A DNA stretch of 64,000 nucleotides. It comes from Psychroflexus montanilacus (GTDB taxonomy: Bacteria > Bacteroidota > Bacteroidia > Flavobacteriales > Flavobacteriaceae). Of this stretch, positions 1-8,810 are shown one piece after another. Position 1 is the stretch's first letter, and each line of letters begins with the position of its first letter. The translations under genes were made by a program, and so were the position numbers. Where the stretch lies: positions 388,318 through 452,317 of the forward strand of contig NZ_JAIQZC010000003.1 in the NCBI RefSeq assembly GCF_020164535.1, written 5' to 3'. The notes under the pieces are model-generated. The model saw only the letters and a program-made list of their open reading frames with translations, was not told the DNA's origin and made no database searches.

Positions 1-1219
1 CTCCTACAATCTCTCCAATACCAGGGAAAAGCACATCCATGGCTCTTACGGTTTTTCCATCATCATTTAGACGCATGTAAAAGGCTTTGATATCTGCTGG
101 ATAATCGTATAAAACTACTGGACATCCAAAGTGTTTTTCGACAAGATAGCGCTCATGCTCACTTTGTAAGTCAGCTCCCCATTCTTCAATGATGTAGTTG
201 AATTTTTTCTTTTTATTTGGCTTGGAGTTTCTTAAGATTTCAATGGCCTCAGTATAAGACACCCGCTTGAAATTATTTTTTAAGACAAAGTTTATTTTTT
301 CTCTTAGTGGCATTGGAGATCTGTCTTTTTCTGGTTTGGACTTTTCCTCCTGTAAAAGTCTGTTTTCCAAAAATTCCAAATCTGCCTTGCAATGTTCAGA
401 AACATAATTTAATACATACTGGATAAAGTCCTCTGCCAAATCTATGTTTCCTTCGAGGTCACAAAAAGCGACTTCAGGTTCTATCATCCAGAATTCCGCA
501 AGATGTCTAGAGGTATTGGAATTTTCTGCTCTGAAGGTTGGTCCAAATGTATAGACCTTTCCAAGTCCCAGGGCATAGGTTTCAGCTTCTAGTTGGCCAC
601 TTACCGTAAGATTGGTTTCTTTACCAAAAAAGTCTTTAGAAAAGTCGACCTCTCCAGCTTCATTGGTAGGAACCTTTTTTAAATCAAGGTTGGTTACTTT
701 AAACATTTCGCCAGCACCTTCAGCATCGCTACCTGTTATGATAGGTGTGTTAACGTAGTAGAATCCGTTGTTATTAAAATATTGATGTACTGCAAAAGCC
801 AGTTTAGACCTTACTCTCATTACCGCTCCGAAGGTATTGGTTCTTACTCTCAAGTGGGCTTGCTCTCTAAGCTTTTCCATGGAGTGTTTCTTGGGCTGAA
901 GTATAGTTTTTTTCACATCTTCCGGGTCTGCATGGCCTAAGATCTCAACGGTTTTTACATCCAATTCCACACGTTGTCCTTTCCCTTCACTTTCTTTTAG
1001 GGTGCCGGTGACCGAGATGGCTGCTCCGGTGGTAATGCTCTTTAAAGTGTCTTCTTCCGTATTTTCAAAATCTACAACACATTGTAAATTATCTAAGCAG
1101 GAGCCGTCGTTTAGCGCTATAAAACGATTGCTTCGAAAGGCTCTTACCCATCCGTTTACCTTGTATTCCTGTAATATGTGATCAGTTTCTAGAAGTTCAA
1201 CTACTTTTTTTGTCAGCAT
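1..1219 (-). CDS. asnS: Asparaginyl-tRNA synthetase, C-terminal part beyond window
   Basis: Cytosolic class II aminoacyl-tRNA synthetase that charges tRNA-Asn. About 406 codons are present from the ATG at 1217-1219 (MLTKKVVELLETD); the gene runs off the left edge, so the last class II motif is missing. The first ~110 residues are the OB-fold anticodon-binding domain (VNGWVRAFRSNRFIALNDG). Class II motif 2 is visible at about residues 225-245 (FRAENSNTSRHLAEFWMIEPE without its ends), and the Asn/Asp-type catalytic core follows. This is a housekeeping gene, and the only tRNA gene in the window happens to be tRNA-Asn, 25 kb away. The gene is divergent from feoA. Truncation is only due to the window boundary. 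Confidence 0.95.
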   Translation of the reverse strand, partial: MLTKKVVELLETDHILQEYKVNGWVRAFRSNRFIALNDGSCLDNLQCVVDFENTEEDTLKSITTGAAISVTGTLKESEGKGQRVELDVKTVEILGHADPEDVKKTILQPKKHSMEKLREQAHLRVRTNTFGAVMRVRSKLAFAVHQYFNNNGFYYVNTPIITGSDAEGAGEMFKVTNLDLKKVPTNEAGEVDFSKDFFGKETNLTVSGQLEAETYALGLGKVYTFGPTFRAENSNTSRHLAEFWMIEPEVAFCDLEGNIDLAEDFIQYVLNYVSEHCKADLEFLENRLLQEEKSKPEKDRSPMPLREKINFVLKNNFKRVSYTEAIEILRNSKPNKKKKFNYIIEEWGADLQSEHERYLVEKHFGCPVVLYDYPADIKAFYMRLNDDGKTVRAMDVLFPGIGEIVG

Positions 1220-1353
1220 TTTTGAATAAGTTTATGAAAGCAGCAAAGTTAGTTTTTTCCATAAGGCTTTACAACAGCTTTATGAAATTGCATTCGAAAA
1301 TTCATTTTGAATTTTTTATCATTCGAATAGCTTCAATTTAAATGAAAGCTTCT

Positions 1354-1361
1354 TACTTTTG
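1354..1361 (+). promoter_or_regulatory. Bacteroidota -7 box upstream of feoA
   Basis: TACTTTTG matches the flavobacterial -7 consensus TAnnTTTG and lies 20 bases before the feoA ATG. No clear TTG -33 box is visible at normal spacing. No Fur-type palindrome was recognised here. Confidence 0.5.
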
Positions 1362-1381
1362 TTTAAAATTAATCTAAATAG

Positions 1382-1615
1382 ATGACGACTATCGCTAGTT
1401 TGAAGAAAGGACAACGAGCCATCATTGGGGAAATGAATTCTGAAGAAATACCACTTAAGTTACTTGAAATGGGCTGTTTACCTGGTAATGAGGTAGAATT
1501 GATTCAGGTAGCACCTTTCAAAGATCCACTCTATTTAAATATTAATGATACCTTTCTCTCAATCAGAAAAGACACTGCAAGACTTATTAATGTTGAACTG
1601 ATTGAGGATGAGTAA
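1382..1615 (+). CDS. feoA: Ferrous iron transport protein A
   Basis: A 77-residue cytosolic SH3-like beta-barrel protein that works with FeoB in Fe(II) uptake. The sequence has the usual FeoA pattern: an N-terminal strand region (IASLKKGQRAIIGEM), the LLEMGCLPGNEVEL turn in the middle, and a C-terminal strand that ends with an acidic tail. Length is typical for stand-alone FeoA. It is the first gene of the feoA-feoB-Cys-rich protein operon, overlaps the start of feoB by 8 bases, and has a TAnnTTTG promoter box directly upstream. The link to iron control is inferred from the family, not from a visible operator. Confidence 0.95.
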   Translation: MTTIASLKKGQRAIIGEMNSEEIPLKLLEMGCLPGNEVELIQVAPFKDPLYLNINDTFLSIRKDTARLINVELIEDE

Positions 1616-3710
1616 GCAGATAAATGTTGCACTAGTCGGCAATCCTAACACAGGAAAGACTTCAGTATTTAATAACCTAACGGGATTAAATCAGAAAGTT
1701 GGTAACTACCCAGGGATTACTGTAGAGAAAAAAGAAGCGGTTATCAAGTTATCTCGAAATCTAAAAGCTCATATTTTAGATTTGCCTGGCACTTATAGCT
1801 TAAACGCTACTTCGCTCGATGAGAATGTTGTGATAGAATTACTTCTCAATAAAAATGACAAAGACTACCCAGATGTCGTGGTAGTGGTTAGTGATATTGA
1901 GAACTTAAAACGAAATCTTTTACTTTTTACTCAAATAAAAGATTTGGGCTTGCCTACTATTTTAGCCATTAATATGGCAGACCGTATGGATAGAAAAGGC
2001 ATTCAACTCGATATTGATTTACTCGAAAAGCGACTGAATACAAAAGTAAATTTGATAAGTGCTCGAAAAAATGAAGGATTTGATGCCTTGAAGCAATCAA
2101 TTAGTGCATATCAAAATATTTCTTTAGAACCCTGTCTCGACGCCTCTTCAATTGATAAAACTTATTTTGAATCTTTACAAAAAGCATATCCCGATCAAGA
2201 CTTGTATAAACTCTGGTTAGTTATCACTCAGGACGTTAATTTCGGTAAGACCAATCGAAATAGGATTTCTTCTGAAAGTGGTTTCAAGCCAAAATCAGAT
2301 TCAGAGATAAAACAACTTCAGCAGAAAGAAACGATAAAACGTTATCAGTTTATTAACAATACTCTGAAAGAGACCCTGACCAAAGATTTGGCTTTAGCTA
2401 CTGGTCTTCGGGCTAAAATTGATCGCCTTTTGATTCATAAGGTTTGGGGATACGTTATATTCCTGTCTATCTTATTTTTAATTTTTCAAACGATTTACGA
2501 TTGGTCCACCTATCCAATGGATTTGATCGATGAAACATTTTTGGTATTAAGTGAATTTGTAAAGGATAATTTCCCTGCAGGGATGCTTTCAGATTTAATT
2601 TCTGAAGGGGTTATTCCTGGAATAGGAGGGATTGTCATTTTTGTTCCACAAATCGCATTTTTGTTCTTATTTATCTCCATCCTCGAAGAAACTGGCTACA
2701 TGAGTCGTGTTGTGTTCTTAATGGATAGAGTCATGCGCAAATTTGGCATGAGTGGAAAAAGTGTTGTACCTCTTGTGTCTGGTACAGCCTGTGCTATACC
2801 CGCAGTCATGGCTGCAAGAAATATTGAAAGCTGGAAAGAACGGTTAGTGACAATTCTGGTTGTTCCGTTTACAACCTGCTCTGCCAGACTTCCTGTTTAT
2901 CTTATTATTATCAGTTTAGTCATACCCAACGAGCGTTGGCTTGGGCTTTTCAATTACCAAGGGATCACTTTGATGTTATTGTATTTACTTGGTTTTGGAA
3001 CTGCAGTGGCTTCCGGATGGTTGGCCAGTAAAATGCTAAAAATTGACTTCAAATCTTATTTTGTAGTTGAAATGCCAGATTATAAGCTACCTATTTTTAA
3101 GAATGTGGTCTATACTGTTGTTGAGAAAACAAAATCTTTCGTCTTTGGTGCTGGTAAAATTATTTTGGCTATATCCATTATACTATGGGTTTTAGCTAGT
3201 TATGGTCCAACCGATAAATTTGATAATGCAGATGACATTGTAAAATCTTCAACGGATCTTTCCAGGGTCACAGATGAGGAATTGGAGACCGAAATTTCTT
3301 CTTTCAAGCTGAAGCATTCTTACATAGGCTATGCAGGAAAGGCCATCGAACCAATTGTTACTCCTTTGGGATATGATTGGAAGATTGGGATTGCTATCAT
3401 AAGTTCCTTTGCAGCTAGAGAGGTTTTTGTCGGGACTTTGGCAACAATTTACAGTGTAGGTAATGAAGATGAGCAAACCATTAAAAGCAGAATGTCTGCC
3501 GAGACCAATCCTATACTTGGAGGACCATTATTTACATTTGCCAGTGGAATAAGCTTACTCTTATTTTATGCATTTGCCATGCAATGTATGAGTACTCTGG
3601 CAATTGTGAAAAAAGAAACAGGCACCTGGAAATGGCCATTGGTTCAATTATTTGGGATGTCTGGCTTTGCTTATGTCGTCGCTTTAATTGCTTTTCAAGC
3701 TTTAAAATAA
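1608..3710 (+). CDS. feoB: Ferrous iron transporter FeoB
   Basis: A 700-residue inner-membrane Fe(II) transporter with an N-terminal G domain. The G1 P-loop GNPNTGKTS is at residues 11-19, the switch region GNYPGITVEKK at 32-42, G3 DLPG at 58-61 and G4 NMAD near 120. The C-terminal two thirds hold the membrane helices with the two Gate repeats (for example VFVPQIAFLFLFISILEETGYMSR and the later ISSFAAREVFVGTLATIYSVG region). An upstream TTG at 1602 is in frame, but the ATG at 1608 gives the canonical MSKQINVALVGNPN start, so it was chosen. The gene overlaps feoA by 8 bases, which implies translational coupling. Length and motifs are complete. Confidence 0.97.
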   Translation: MSKQINVALVGNPNTGKTSVFNNLTGLNQKVGNYPGITVEKKEAVIKLSRNLKAHILDLPGTYSLNATSLDENVVIELLLNKNDKDYPDVVVVVSDIENLKRNLLLFTQIKDLGLPTILAINMADRMDRKGIQLDIDLLEKRLNTKVNLISARKNEGFDALKQSISAYQNISLEPCLDASSIDKTYFESLQKAYPDQDLYKLWLVITQDVNFGKTNRNRISSESGFKPKSDSEIKQLQQKETIKRYQFINNTLKETLTKDLALATGLRAKIDRLLIHKVWGYVIFLSILFLIFQTIYDWSTYPMDLIDETFLVLSEFVKDNFPAGMLSDLISEGVIPGIGGIVIFVPQIAFLFLFISILEETGYMSRVVFLMDRVMRKFGMSGKSVVPLVSGTACAIPAVMAARNIESWKERLVTILVVPFTTCSARLPVYLIIISLVIPNERWLGLFNYQGITLMLLYLLGFGTAVASGWLASKMLKIDFKSYFVVEMPDYKLPIFKNVVYTVVEKTKSFVFGAGKIILAISIILWVLASYGPTDKFDNADDIVKSSTDLSRVTDEELETEISSFKLKHSYIGYAGKAIEPIVTPLGYDWKIGIAIISSFAAREVFVGTLATIYSVGNEDEQTIKSRMSAETNPILGGPLFTFASGISLLLFYAFAMQCMSTLAIVKKETGTWKWPLVQLFGMSGFAYVVALIAFQALK

Positions 3711-3714
3711 AATT

Positions 3715-3846
3715 ATGTTACAAGAAATTATTGTTCTTATTATTTTTCTAATCGCGACAGGTTATTTGGTAAAAAAATTCTTTTTTAAATCCAAGAAGAG
3801 TAGCAGCTCTGTCTGTGGTTCAAGTCAGTGTGGTTGTAAAGACTAA
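3715..3846 (+). CDS. FeoB-associated Cys-rich membrane protein
   Basis: A 43-residue protein four bases after feoB. It has one N-terminal transmembrane helix (residues 4-20), a basic stretch (KKFFFKSKK), a Ser run, and a C-terminal Cys cluster with Cys at 34, 39 and 41 (CGSSQCGC). Small single-pass Cys-rich proteins directly behind feoB are a known family in many bacteria, and placement and shape both fit. A role in Fe(II) delivery or FeoB complex assembly is inferred from context only. It is too short for many gene finders. The convergent fthC-type gene ends 3 bases downstream. Confidence 0.8.
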   Translation: MLQEIIVLIIFLIATGYLVKKFFFKSKKSSSSVCGSSQCGCKD

Positions 3847-3849
3847 TTC

Positions 3850-4407
3850 CTAAAACTTTAAAATCCTGTTGGGAGTTACAACGTAATCTAGCTTGACGTC
3901 ATGCTTAGAAACTTTGATGGGTTCTTCTTCAGGCATGAAAAAAGATAATCCAATTTTGAGTGTTTCTGGTCGACAATTGGATAGGAACTTATCATAAAAG
4001 CCTTTTCCATAACCAATTCTATTTCCTCTATTATCGTAAGCCAGCAATGGCATAAATACTACATCAAGTTGTTGCGTGTCTATTTTTATTCCGTTTTCAG
4101 GTTCGGGGATGCCCCATTTACTGGGAACCAATCTTGTACTATCAGTGAGTAAGAAATGTTCTAATTCATCATTCTTTACTTTTGGAATGACCACGTTTCC
4201 GTCTTTGCCAAAAATGATTTGTAGAAGGTATTCTGTGTTGATTTCCTTATGCTTTTCTATAGTTAAGAATAAATGATAAAACTCCAGTTCCCAAATATCA
4301 AGTTCTAAAGCCTGATTGGCAATTTTAAGACTCATCTCCTCGATTTGTGAGGGCAATAAGTCTTCTCTTAAAGCTTTATACTTATCTCTCAAGACCGTTT
4401 TATCCAT
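3850..4407 (-). CDS. 5-formyltetrahydrofolate cyclo-ligase
   Basis: A 185-residue cytosolic enzyme that converts 5-formyl-THF to 5,10-methenyl-THF using ATP. It starts with the typical basic helix (MDKTVLRDKYKALREDLL) and has the diagnostic C-terminal phosphate/folate motif NRIGYGKGFYDKFL, followed by the DVKLDYVVTP strand. A longer reading frame reaches 4488, but the residues added there are foreign to the family. The ATG at 4405-4407 gives the expected length and overlaps the stop of the upstream deacylase gene by 8 bases (ATGGATAA). It is the last gene of the RimK operon, so translational coupling is likely, although a functional link to protein glutamylation is not obvious. Confidence 0.92.
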   Translation of the reverse strand: MDKTVLRDKYKALREDLLPSQIEEMSLKIANQALELDIWELEFYHLFLTIEKHKEINTEYLLQIIFGKDGNVVIPKVKNDELEHFLLTDSTRLVPSKWGIPEPENGIKIDTQQLDVVFMPLLAYDNRGNRIGYGKGFYDKFLSNCRPETLKIGLSFFMPEEEPIKVSKHDVKLDYVVTPNRILKF

Positions 4408-5380
4408 GGTTGTCTTCCTTCGATATATGAAATATAGCATCGCCCTGGTAGACGATAGGCGACTGGTTGGCATTGATAATGTAGCCATGATTACTTGCCT
4501 TTACTTTATGTCTAAAACTGCCATAGGGATCAGTAATCGTGGCTACAAACTCTCCTTTCTCGACCAGTTTTCCAATCGGGATTTTTATATGAAGCAAACC
4601 ACTGTACTTGGCTCGCATCCAGTAAGTGCTGGAAATGAATTTTGTATTTTCTTCAGGGTCTTCTACATCAAAATTAGAATTCAACATGTCAAAATGCTTC
4701 ATGATGCGTTTAAGTCCATCCACTCCGTATTTTGATATCTCTTTGTTATTGTCTTTAGACTTCCCACCCTCAAAAAGCAAAACCGTTTTACCTTGCTTTA
4801 CGCAAGTCATCCTGTAAGAATTTTTGATGGTTGAAGAATAGACCGTAAAGGGCGCATTAAAGATTTTTGCCAGTTCCTCGCCTCTTTCATCGCTTTTATC
4901 GATCCGGATTTGGGCAGCATTAAATCTACTGGCACCTCCTGTATGAAAATCAAAACAATAGTCTGCCACGGGAAGAATTTCAGAGGAAAATTGATGAGCA
5001 AATCTGCTGGCAAGAGCTCCTTTTTTGGATCCTGGGAACATGCGGTTCAAATCCCTTCCATCCGGAAATTCTCTGGTCATGTTCAAAAAACCAAATACAT
5101 TAAGTACAGGCACACAAATTATAGTTCCTCTGCTAGGCTTATTTATTCCCTTGGAAATAAATTGCCTCACGGCTTCAACACCATTGATTTCATCTCCGTG
5201 AATCCCGGCTGTAATGAGTAAAACTGGACCAGGCTTTTTTGCTCTTTCTATAATAACAGGAACTTCTACCAAAGTGGTAGTATAGAGCTTTGCTGTGTTA
5301 AAATTTATTCTTGCTTTTTCTCCGGGGAATACTTTTCTATCGAGAATGTGGAGAACATTTTTAGAATCTATGTGCGGCAT
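4400..5380 (-). CDS. Succinylglutamate desuccinylase/aspartoacylase-family zinc hydrolase
   Basis: A 326-residue member of the M14-like AstE/AspA family of zinc deacylases. Zinc ligands are visible as GIHGDE (His61, Glu64) and DFHTGG (His146); DLNRMFPG at 110-117 is the substrate-binding arginine motif, and VLLFEGG supplies the likely catalytic Glu. The C-terminal ~80 residues are a beta-rich barrel-like domain. The gene overlaps rimK by one base (TAATG) and the cyclo-ligase by eight. Its place directly behind rimK suggests that it acts on glutamyl or N-acyl amino acid products linked to RimK modification. That substrate is an inference, and no N-terminal signal is seen. Confidence 0.85.
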   Translation of the reverse strand: MPHIDSKNVLHILDRKVFPGEKARINFNTAKLYTTTLVEVPVIIERAKKPGPVLLITAGIHGDEINGVEAVRQFISKGINKPSRGTIICVPVLNVFGFLNMTREFPDGRDLNRMFPGSKKGALASRFAHQFSSEILPVADYCFDFHTGGASRFNAAQIRIDKSDERGEELAKIFNAPFTVYSSTIKNSYRMTCVKQGKTVLLFEGGKSKDNNKEISKYGVDGLKRIMKHFDMLNSNFDVEDPEENTKFISSTYWMRAKYSGLLHIKIPIGKLVEKGEFVATITDPYGSFRHKVKASNHGYIINANQSPIVYQGDAIFHISKEDNHG

Positions 5381-6252
5381 TACACATTTTTTTCGATGTA
5401 TTGAATAATGGATCTTGCTATGTCTTTTCCAGTGGCTTTTTCTATACCTTCCAGACCTGGAGATGAATTGACTTCAAGGATCAAAGGGCCTCTGGAACTT
5501 TGCAAAAGGTCAACCCCTGCAACGCCAAGGCGCATGGCTTTAGCTGCTTTGATAGCCGCAATTTCTTCTTCATCTGTCAGTTCAATCACTTCTGCCGAAC
5601 CGCCCTGATGTAAGTTGGAACGAAACTCTCCTTCTTTTCCTTGTCTTTTCATCGCACCAACGACGTGACCATCTACTACAAATACACGGATGTCGGCTCC
5701 TTTGGCTTCTTTGATGAATTCCTGAACGATAACTCTTGCTTGCAAACCATTGAAGGCTTCAATAACAGATTTCGCCGCATTTTTAGTTTCTGCCAACACT
5801 ACACCTAGACCTTGCGTGCCTTCCAGAAGTTTGATCACCAAAGGTGTTCCGCCAACTTGTTGTATTACTCCATTTACGTCTCTGGAATAATTGGTAAAAA
5901 CTGTTTTCGGTAAACCGATTTTCGCTCTAGAAAGTACTTGTAGACTCCTTAGTTTATCTCTACTTCTTACCAAAGCTTCAGAATCTATAGTGCTAAAAGC
6001 TCCCATCATTTCAAACTGTCTCACCACAGCAGTCCCATAAAATGTAACGGATGCACCAATTCTGGGTATAATCGCATCAGTATCCAGGATGTACTCCCCT
6101 TTATAATAAATATTCGGGTTTCGCTTTTCTATGACTAAATCACACTTGAGCGGATCTATGACTTGTACGTCATGCTTTCTCTTTTTGGCAGCTTCTACAA
6201 GTCGCTTTGTTGAGTAAAGATTTGCGTTTCTAGATAAGATTTTAATGTTCAT
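5380..6252 (-). CDS. rimK: RimK-family ATP-grasp glutamate ligase
   Basis: A 290-residue ATP-grasp amino acid ligase. RimK in other bacteria adds glutamates to the C-terminus of ribosomal protein S6 or makes poly-alpha-glutamate. The N-terminal ~95 residues are the pre-ATP-grasp fold ([18 protein letters not shown]). The ATP-grasp core follows with [31 protein letters not shown] and the metal-binding [15 protein letters not shown]. Length is normal. It overlaps the upstream zinc protease gene by 11 bases and the downstream deacylase by one, so the block is a tight operon. The actual acceptor protein in this organism cannot be read from the sequence. Confidence 0.93.
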   Translation of the reverse strand: MNIKILSRNANLYSTKRLVEAAKKRKHDVQVIDPLKCDLVIEKRNPNIYYKGEYILDTDAIIPRIGASVTFYGTAVVRQFEMMGAFSTIDSEALVRSRDKLRSLQVLSRAKIGLPKTVFTNYSRDVNGVIQQVGGTPLVIKLLEGTQGLGVVLAETKNAAKSVIEAFNGLQARVIVQEFIKEAKGADIRVFVVDGHVVGAMKRQGKEGEFRSNLHQGGSAEVIELTDEEEIAAIKAAKAMRLGVAGVDLLQSSRGPLILEVNSSPGLEGIEKATGKDIARSIIQYIEKNV

Positions 6253-6673
6253 GGTGCTGGGTGTTATGCGATAAGTCCTTTAGTTCTGGGTCTACTATAA
6301 ATTTTTTATTTAGAAATTTCCTTCCGAGAAGTACTGGGTATTTCATTTCTTTTCTATTGCTCAAAGAAAGTGAAATTTTATAAACTTTTCCAAAGATTTC
6401 AATCTTTGATTTTATTTCATATCTACTTTGTGCAATACCATTGCTGCTTTTTACACGTATTTTGTTGTAATCTTTGAAAATGAAGGGTTTATTGTTGTAT
6501 TCTGGGTGTTCTTTATCCAAAAAGGTACAGTGCAAACCATCTTCTTTTTCCTCCATATTTTCACAATGTATAGAGGAGGTATAGGCTCCCGTATCTATTT
6601 TGATAGAGATGTCTTTTAAGTTCAGTTCAGGAAAATCAGCTTTATCCAATCTTCCAATAATTTTTTTCTTCAT
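6242..6673 (-). CDS. RimK/RimB-type ATP-dependent zinc protease family protein
   Basis: A 143-residue protein of the putative zinc protease family (PF05618 type) that often sits beside rimK and is called RimB in pseudomonads. It has a retropepsin-like motif, IDTGAYTSS (Asp27-Gly29), and the second conserved strand PVLLGRKFL near residue 120, as in pepsin-fold domains. The frame extends upstream to 6703, but [17 protein letters not shown] at 6673 is the usual family start. It is the first gene of the rim operon. A role in trimming or counteracting RimK glutamylation is inferred from its neighbours and the family; cleavage activity was not demonstrated for most homologues. Confidence 0.85.
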   Translation of the reverse strand: MKKKIIGRLDKADFPELNLKDISIKIDTGAYTSSIHCENMEEKEDGLHCTFLDKEHPEYNNKPFIFKDYNKIRVKSSNGIAQSRYEIKSKIEIFGKVYKISLSLSNRKEMKYPVLLGRKFLNKKFIVDPELKDLSHNTQHHEH

Positions 6674-6755
6674 ATCTATGCAAATTACAAAAATGAAATT
6701 CAACAGAAATTCCAGGCGAAATTAATATTATATTTATCATTAAAAACATTAAAAA

Positions 6756-7187
6756 ATGTCAGCAGAAGATTTTTACGAAAACATAAGAGCCTCTACAAAA
6801 TTAAATCACTTTGCAAACCTTGTAAATCTTGCAGCTATTGATGGCGACATCAAACCCATAGAGGAAAAGCTTCTTAAGAGGTTTTCCAAAAAGTTTGATG
6901 TCTCAAAACAAGATTATGAGCGAATTCTAGAAAATCCTGCTTCTTTTCCTGTATATGCGATCAACTCAAAAACACAGCGTCTAGAATTTCTGTTTGATTT
7001 ACTCCGTATCATCTACGTCGATAATGAAATGGACGAGACCGAAGAATTTTTGATTTTAAAATATGCAGTGGGTCTGGGTTTTTCTGAAGATCATGCACTA
7101 GAAATCATCGAAAAATCCAAAAAATTATTCGAAAACAACTTCTCTTTTGACCTCTATCATCATTTTATAGAATCTGAAGACTTTTAA
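6756..7187 (+). CDS. TerB-family (tellurite resistance-like) protein
   Basis: A 143-residue all-helical cytosolic protein with the TerB-like pattern: an N-terminal helix with VNLAAIDGDIKPIEEKLL (acidic residues as metal ligands), and a matching second half with LLRIIYVDNEMDETEEFLILKYAVGLGF. This duplicated DG(D/E)..E metal-binding arrangement is typical of the family. Many Bacteroidota carry such single-domain TerB proteins away from any ter operon, and no other ter gene is nearby, so tellurite resistance should not be assumed. It is divergent from the rim operon and convergent with fbp. Confidence 0.8.
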   Translation: MSAEDFYENIRASTKLNHFANLVNLAAIDGDIKPIEEKLLKRFSKKFDVSKQDYERILENPASFPVYAINSKTQRLEFLFDLLRIIYVDNEMDETEEFLILKYAVGLGFSEDHALEIIEKSKKLFENNFSFDLYHHFIESEDF

Positions 7188-7204
7188 GTATCAAGTCAAC
7201 TTGA

Positions 7205-8221
7205 TTACTGGTTAGGATGAGCTGCTTTCATAAAGGATTCAGCCTTATCCACCATATTTTTACTTCCACAGAAAAAGGGAACGCGTTCATGGAGTTCAGT
7301 CGGTTTTATATCGAGAATCCTTTGGAAGCCGTCAGAAGCTTTGCCGTTGGCCTGTTCTGCGATAAATGCTATGGGATTACATTCGTATAGTAACCTTAAT
7401 TTACCTTTTTCCGCACTGGAACTTTTAGGATACATATAAATGCCGCCTTTGATCATATTTCTATGAAAATCTGACACCAAAGATCCGATGTATCTCGATG
7501 TATAAGGATCTTTGTCGCGTTGTGCCTGGCAGTATTTGATGTAGTCTTTTACGCCTTGCGGGAAGTGGATGTAATTGCCTTCGTTAATAGAATAAATTTT
7601 GCCATCTTCAGGGAACTTCATGTCGGGATGTGATAAATAATAAGTGCCGATGGCAGGGTTGAGTGTAAATCCATTTACGCCGTGTCCTGTTGTGTAAACC
7701 AGCATGGTAGAGGTTCCATAAATGATGTAACCAGCAGCTACCTGTTGGTTGCCAGGCTGAAGGAAATCTTCCATTTCCACAGGCTGCCCAACAGGAGTTA
7801 CTCGCCTGTAAATTGAAAAAATGGTTCCTACAGAAACATTCACGTCTATATTGGAACTGCCGTCCAGCGGATCCATGAGAACAACGTATTTGTTTTTATG
7901 ATCTTTATTATTTCCTTGAATGGTGATGTAATTGTCATTTTCTTCTGAAGCTATCCCGCAGACAATTTCACGATTGATGAGAGTTTGTATAAAAGTTTCG
8001 TTGGCGTAAACATCCAGTTTTTTTTGGTCTTCACCCTGAATATTCTTTCCTCCATAATCGCCAACAATATCTACTAGGCCTGCTTTGTTAACTTCGTGGT
8101 TTACCACTTTTGCGGCTAATCTGATGGAGTTGATAAGTCTGGAGAGCTCGCCAGAAGTATATTTAAAGGATTGTTGATTTTCAATAATAAACTCACCAAG
8201 AGTTTGATTGTGTTCTTTCAT
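7205..8221 (-). CDS. fbp: Fructose-1,6-bisphosphatase, class I
   Basis: A 338-residue cytosolic gluconeogenic enzyme. The metal-binding signature [18 protein letters not shown] is at residues 116-132 and the upstream ASEEND at 92-97 supplies the other metal ligands. The substrate-phosphate residues are in the [22 protein letters not shown] region, and the C-terminal end has the [15 protein letters not shown] motif of class I enzymes. Length matches plant and bacterial FBPase I. The start at 8221 is preceded by a TTTG-N22-TATTTTTG promoter. It is divergent from the GNAT and aspartate kinase genes, an arrangement common in flavobacteria (from memory). Confidence 0.97.
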   Translation of the reverse strand: MKEHNQTLGEFIIENQQSFKYTSGELSRLINSIRLAAKVVNHEVNKAGLVDIVGDYGGKNIQGEDQKKLDVYANETFIQTLINREIVCGIASEENDNYITIQGNNKDHKNKYVVLMDPLDGSSNIDVNVSVGTIFSIYRRVTPVGQPVEMEDFLQPGNQQVAAGYIIYGTSTMLVYTTGHGVNGFTLNPAIGTYYLSHPDMKFPEDGKIYSINEGNYIHFPQGVKDYIKYCQAQRDKDPYTSRYIGSLVSDFHRNMIKGGIYMYPKSSSAEKGKLRLLYECNPIAFIAEQANGKASDGFQRILDIKPTELHERVPFFCGSKNMVDKAESFMKAAHPNQ

Positions 8222-8243
8222 AACGAAAACGTTGTAGTTGACG

Positions 8244-8277
8244 CAAAAATAGAAAATTTCATAAAGTGGTTATCAAA
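8244..8277 (-). promoter_or_regulatory. fbp promoter (TTTG-N22-TATTTTTG)
   Basis: On the minus strand, TTTG at 8277-8274 and TATTTTTG at 8251-8244 are spaced by 22 bases. They match the Bacteroidota -33/-7 pattern and lie about 25 bases before the fbp ATG. Confidence 0.65.
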
Positions 8278-8328
8278 TTCATTCGATTTAATTCTGACTT
8301 GACTATTTTTACTCAAAAATTTCGTGAA

Positions 8329-8802
8329 ATGGATTTCAAGGTAAGATTTGCCACTCCAGAGGACCTGGAAGATATGTTGGAACTCATCCAAGAGTTGGCT
8401 GTTTATGAAAACGAACCCGATGCAGTTCAGGTTACATTAGATGACCTTTATCGCTATGGTTTTGGTGATAAAGCGATTTATAAATGCTTTGTAGCGGAGG
8501 TGAATTCTAAGGTGGTAGGAATGGCTTTGTTTTATTCCAGATTTTCTACCTGGAAAGGCGAGACCGTCCATCTAGAAGATCTTATCGTAACCAAATCTAT
8601 GCGAAGCAAATCTGTTGGTAAAGCTCTTTTTGAATCTGTTATAATGTATGCTAAAACGCATAAGATCAAACGGATGGAATGGGTAGTCCTGGATTGGAAT
8701 ACCAATGCCATAGACTTTTACGAAAAGTACGGTGCTACAGTGTTCAAAGAATGGAGAACCGTTCAACTCAATGAAGATCAAATTAATCAAATCAATTCAT
8801 AA
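8329..8802 (+). CDS. GNAT-family N-acetyltransferase
   Basis: A 157-residue cytosolic GNAT acetyltransferase. It starts with FKVRFATPEDLEDMLELI, then has the acceptor-side region PDAVQVTLDDLYRYGFG, the central strand pair VVGMALFYSRFSTWKGETVHLEDLIV, the acetyl-CoA pyrophosphate loop SMRSKSVGKALFESV, and the C-terminal strand with WVVLDWNTNAIDFYEKYGA. This order resembles diamine (spermidine-type) acetyltransferases. The open frame begins at 8266, but those extra 21 residues lie over the fbp promoter and the ATG at 8329 gives the usual start. It is probably co-transcribed with the aspartate kinase 8 bases downstream; the substrate is unknown. Confidence 0.85.
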   Translation: MDFKVRFATPEDLEDMLELIQELAVYENEPDAVQVTLDDLYRYGFGDKAIYKCFVAEVNSKVVGMALFYSRFSTWKGETVHLEDLIVTKSMRSKSVGKALFESVIMYAKTHKIKRMEWVVLDWNTNAIDFYEKYGATVFKEWRTVQLNEDQINQINS

Positions 8803-8810
8803 GCATAAAA

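Noticed and set aside
6756..7187. Tellurite resistance locus
   Set aside because: Only one TerB-like gene is present, without terA/C/D/E neighbours.
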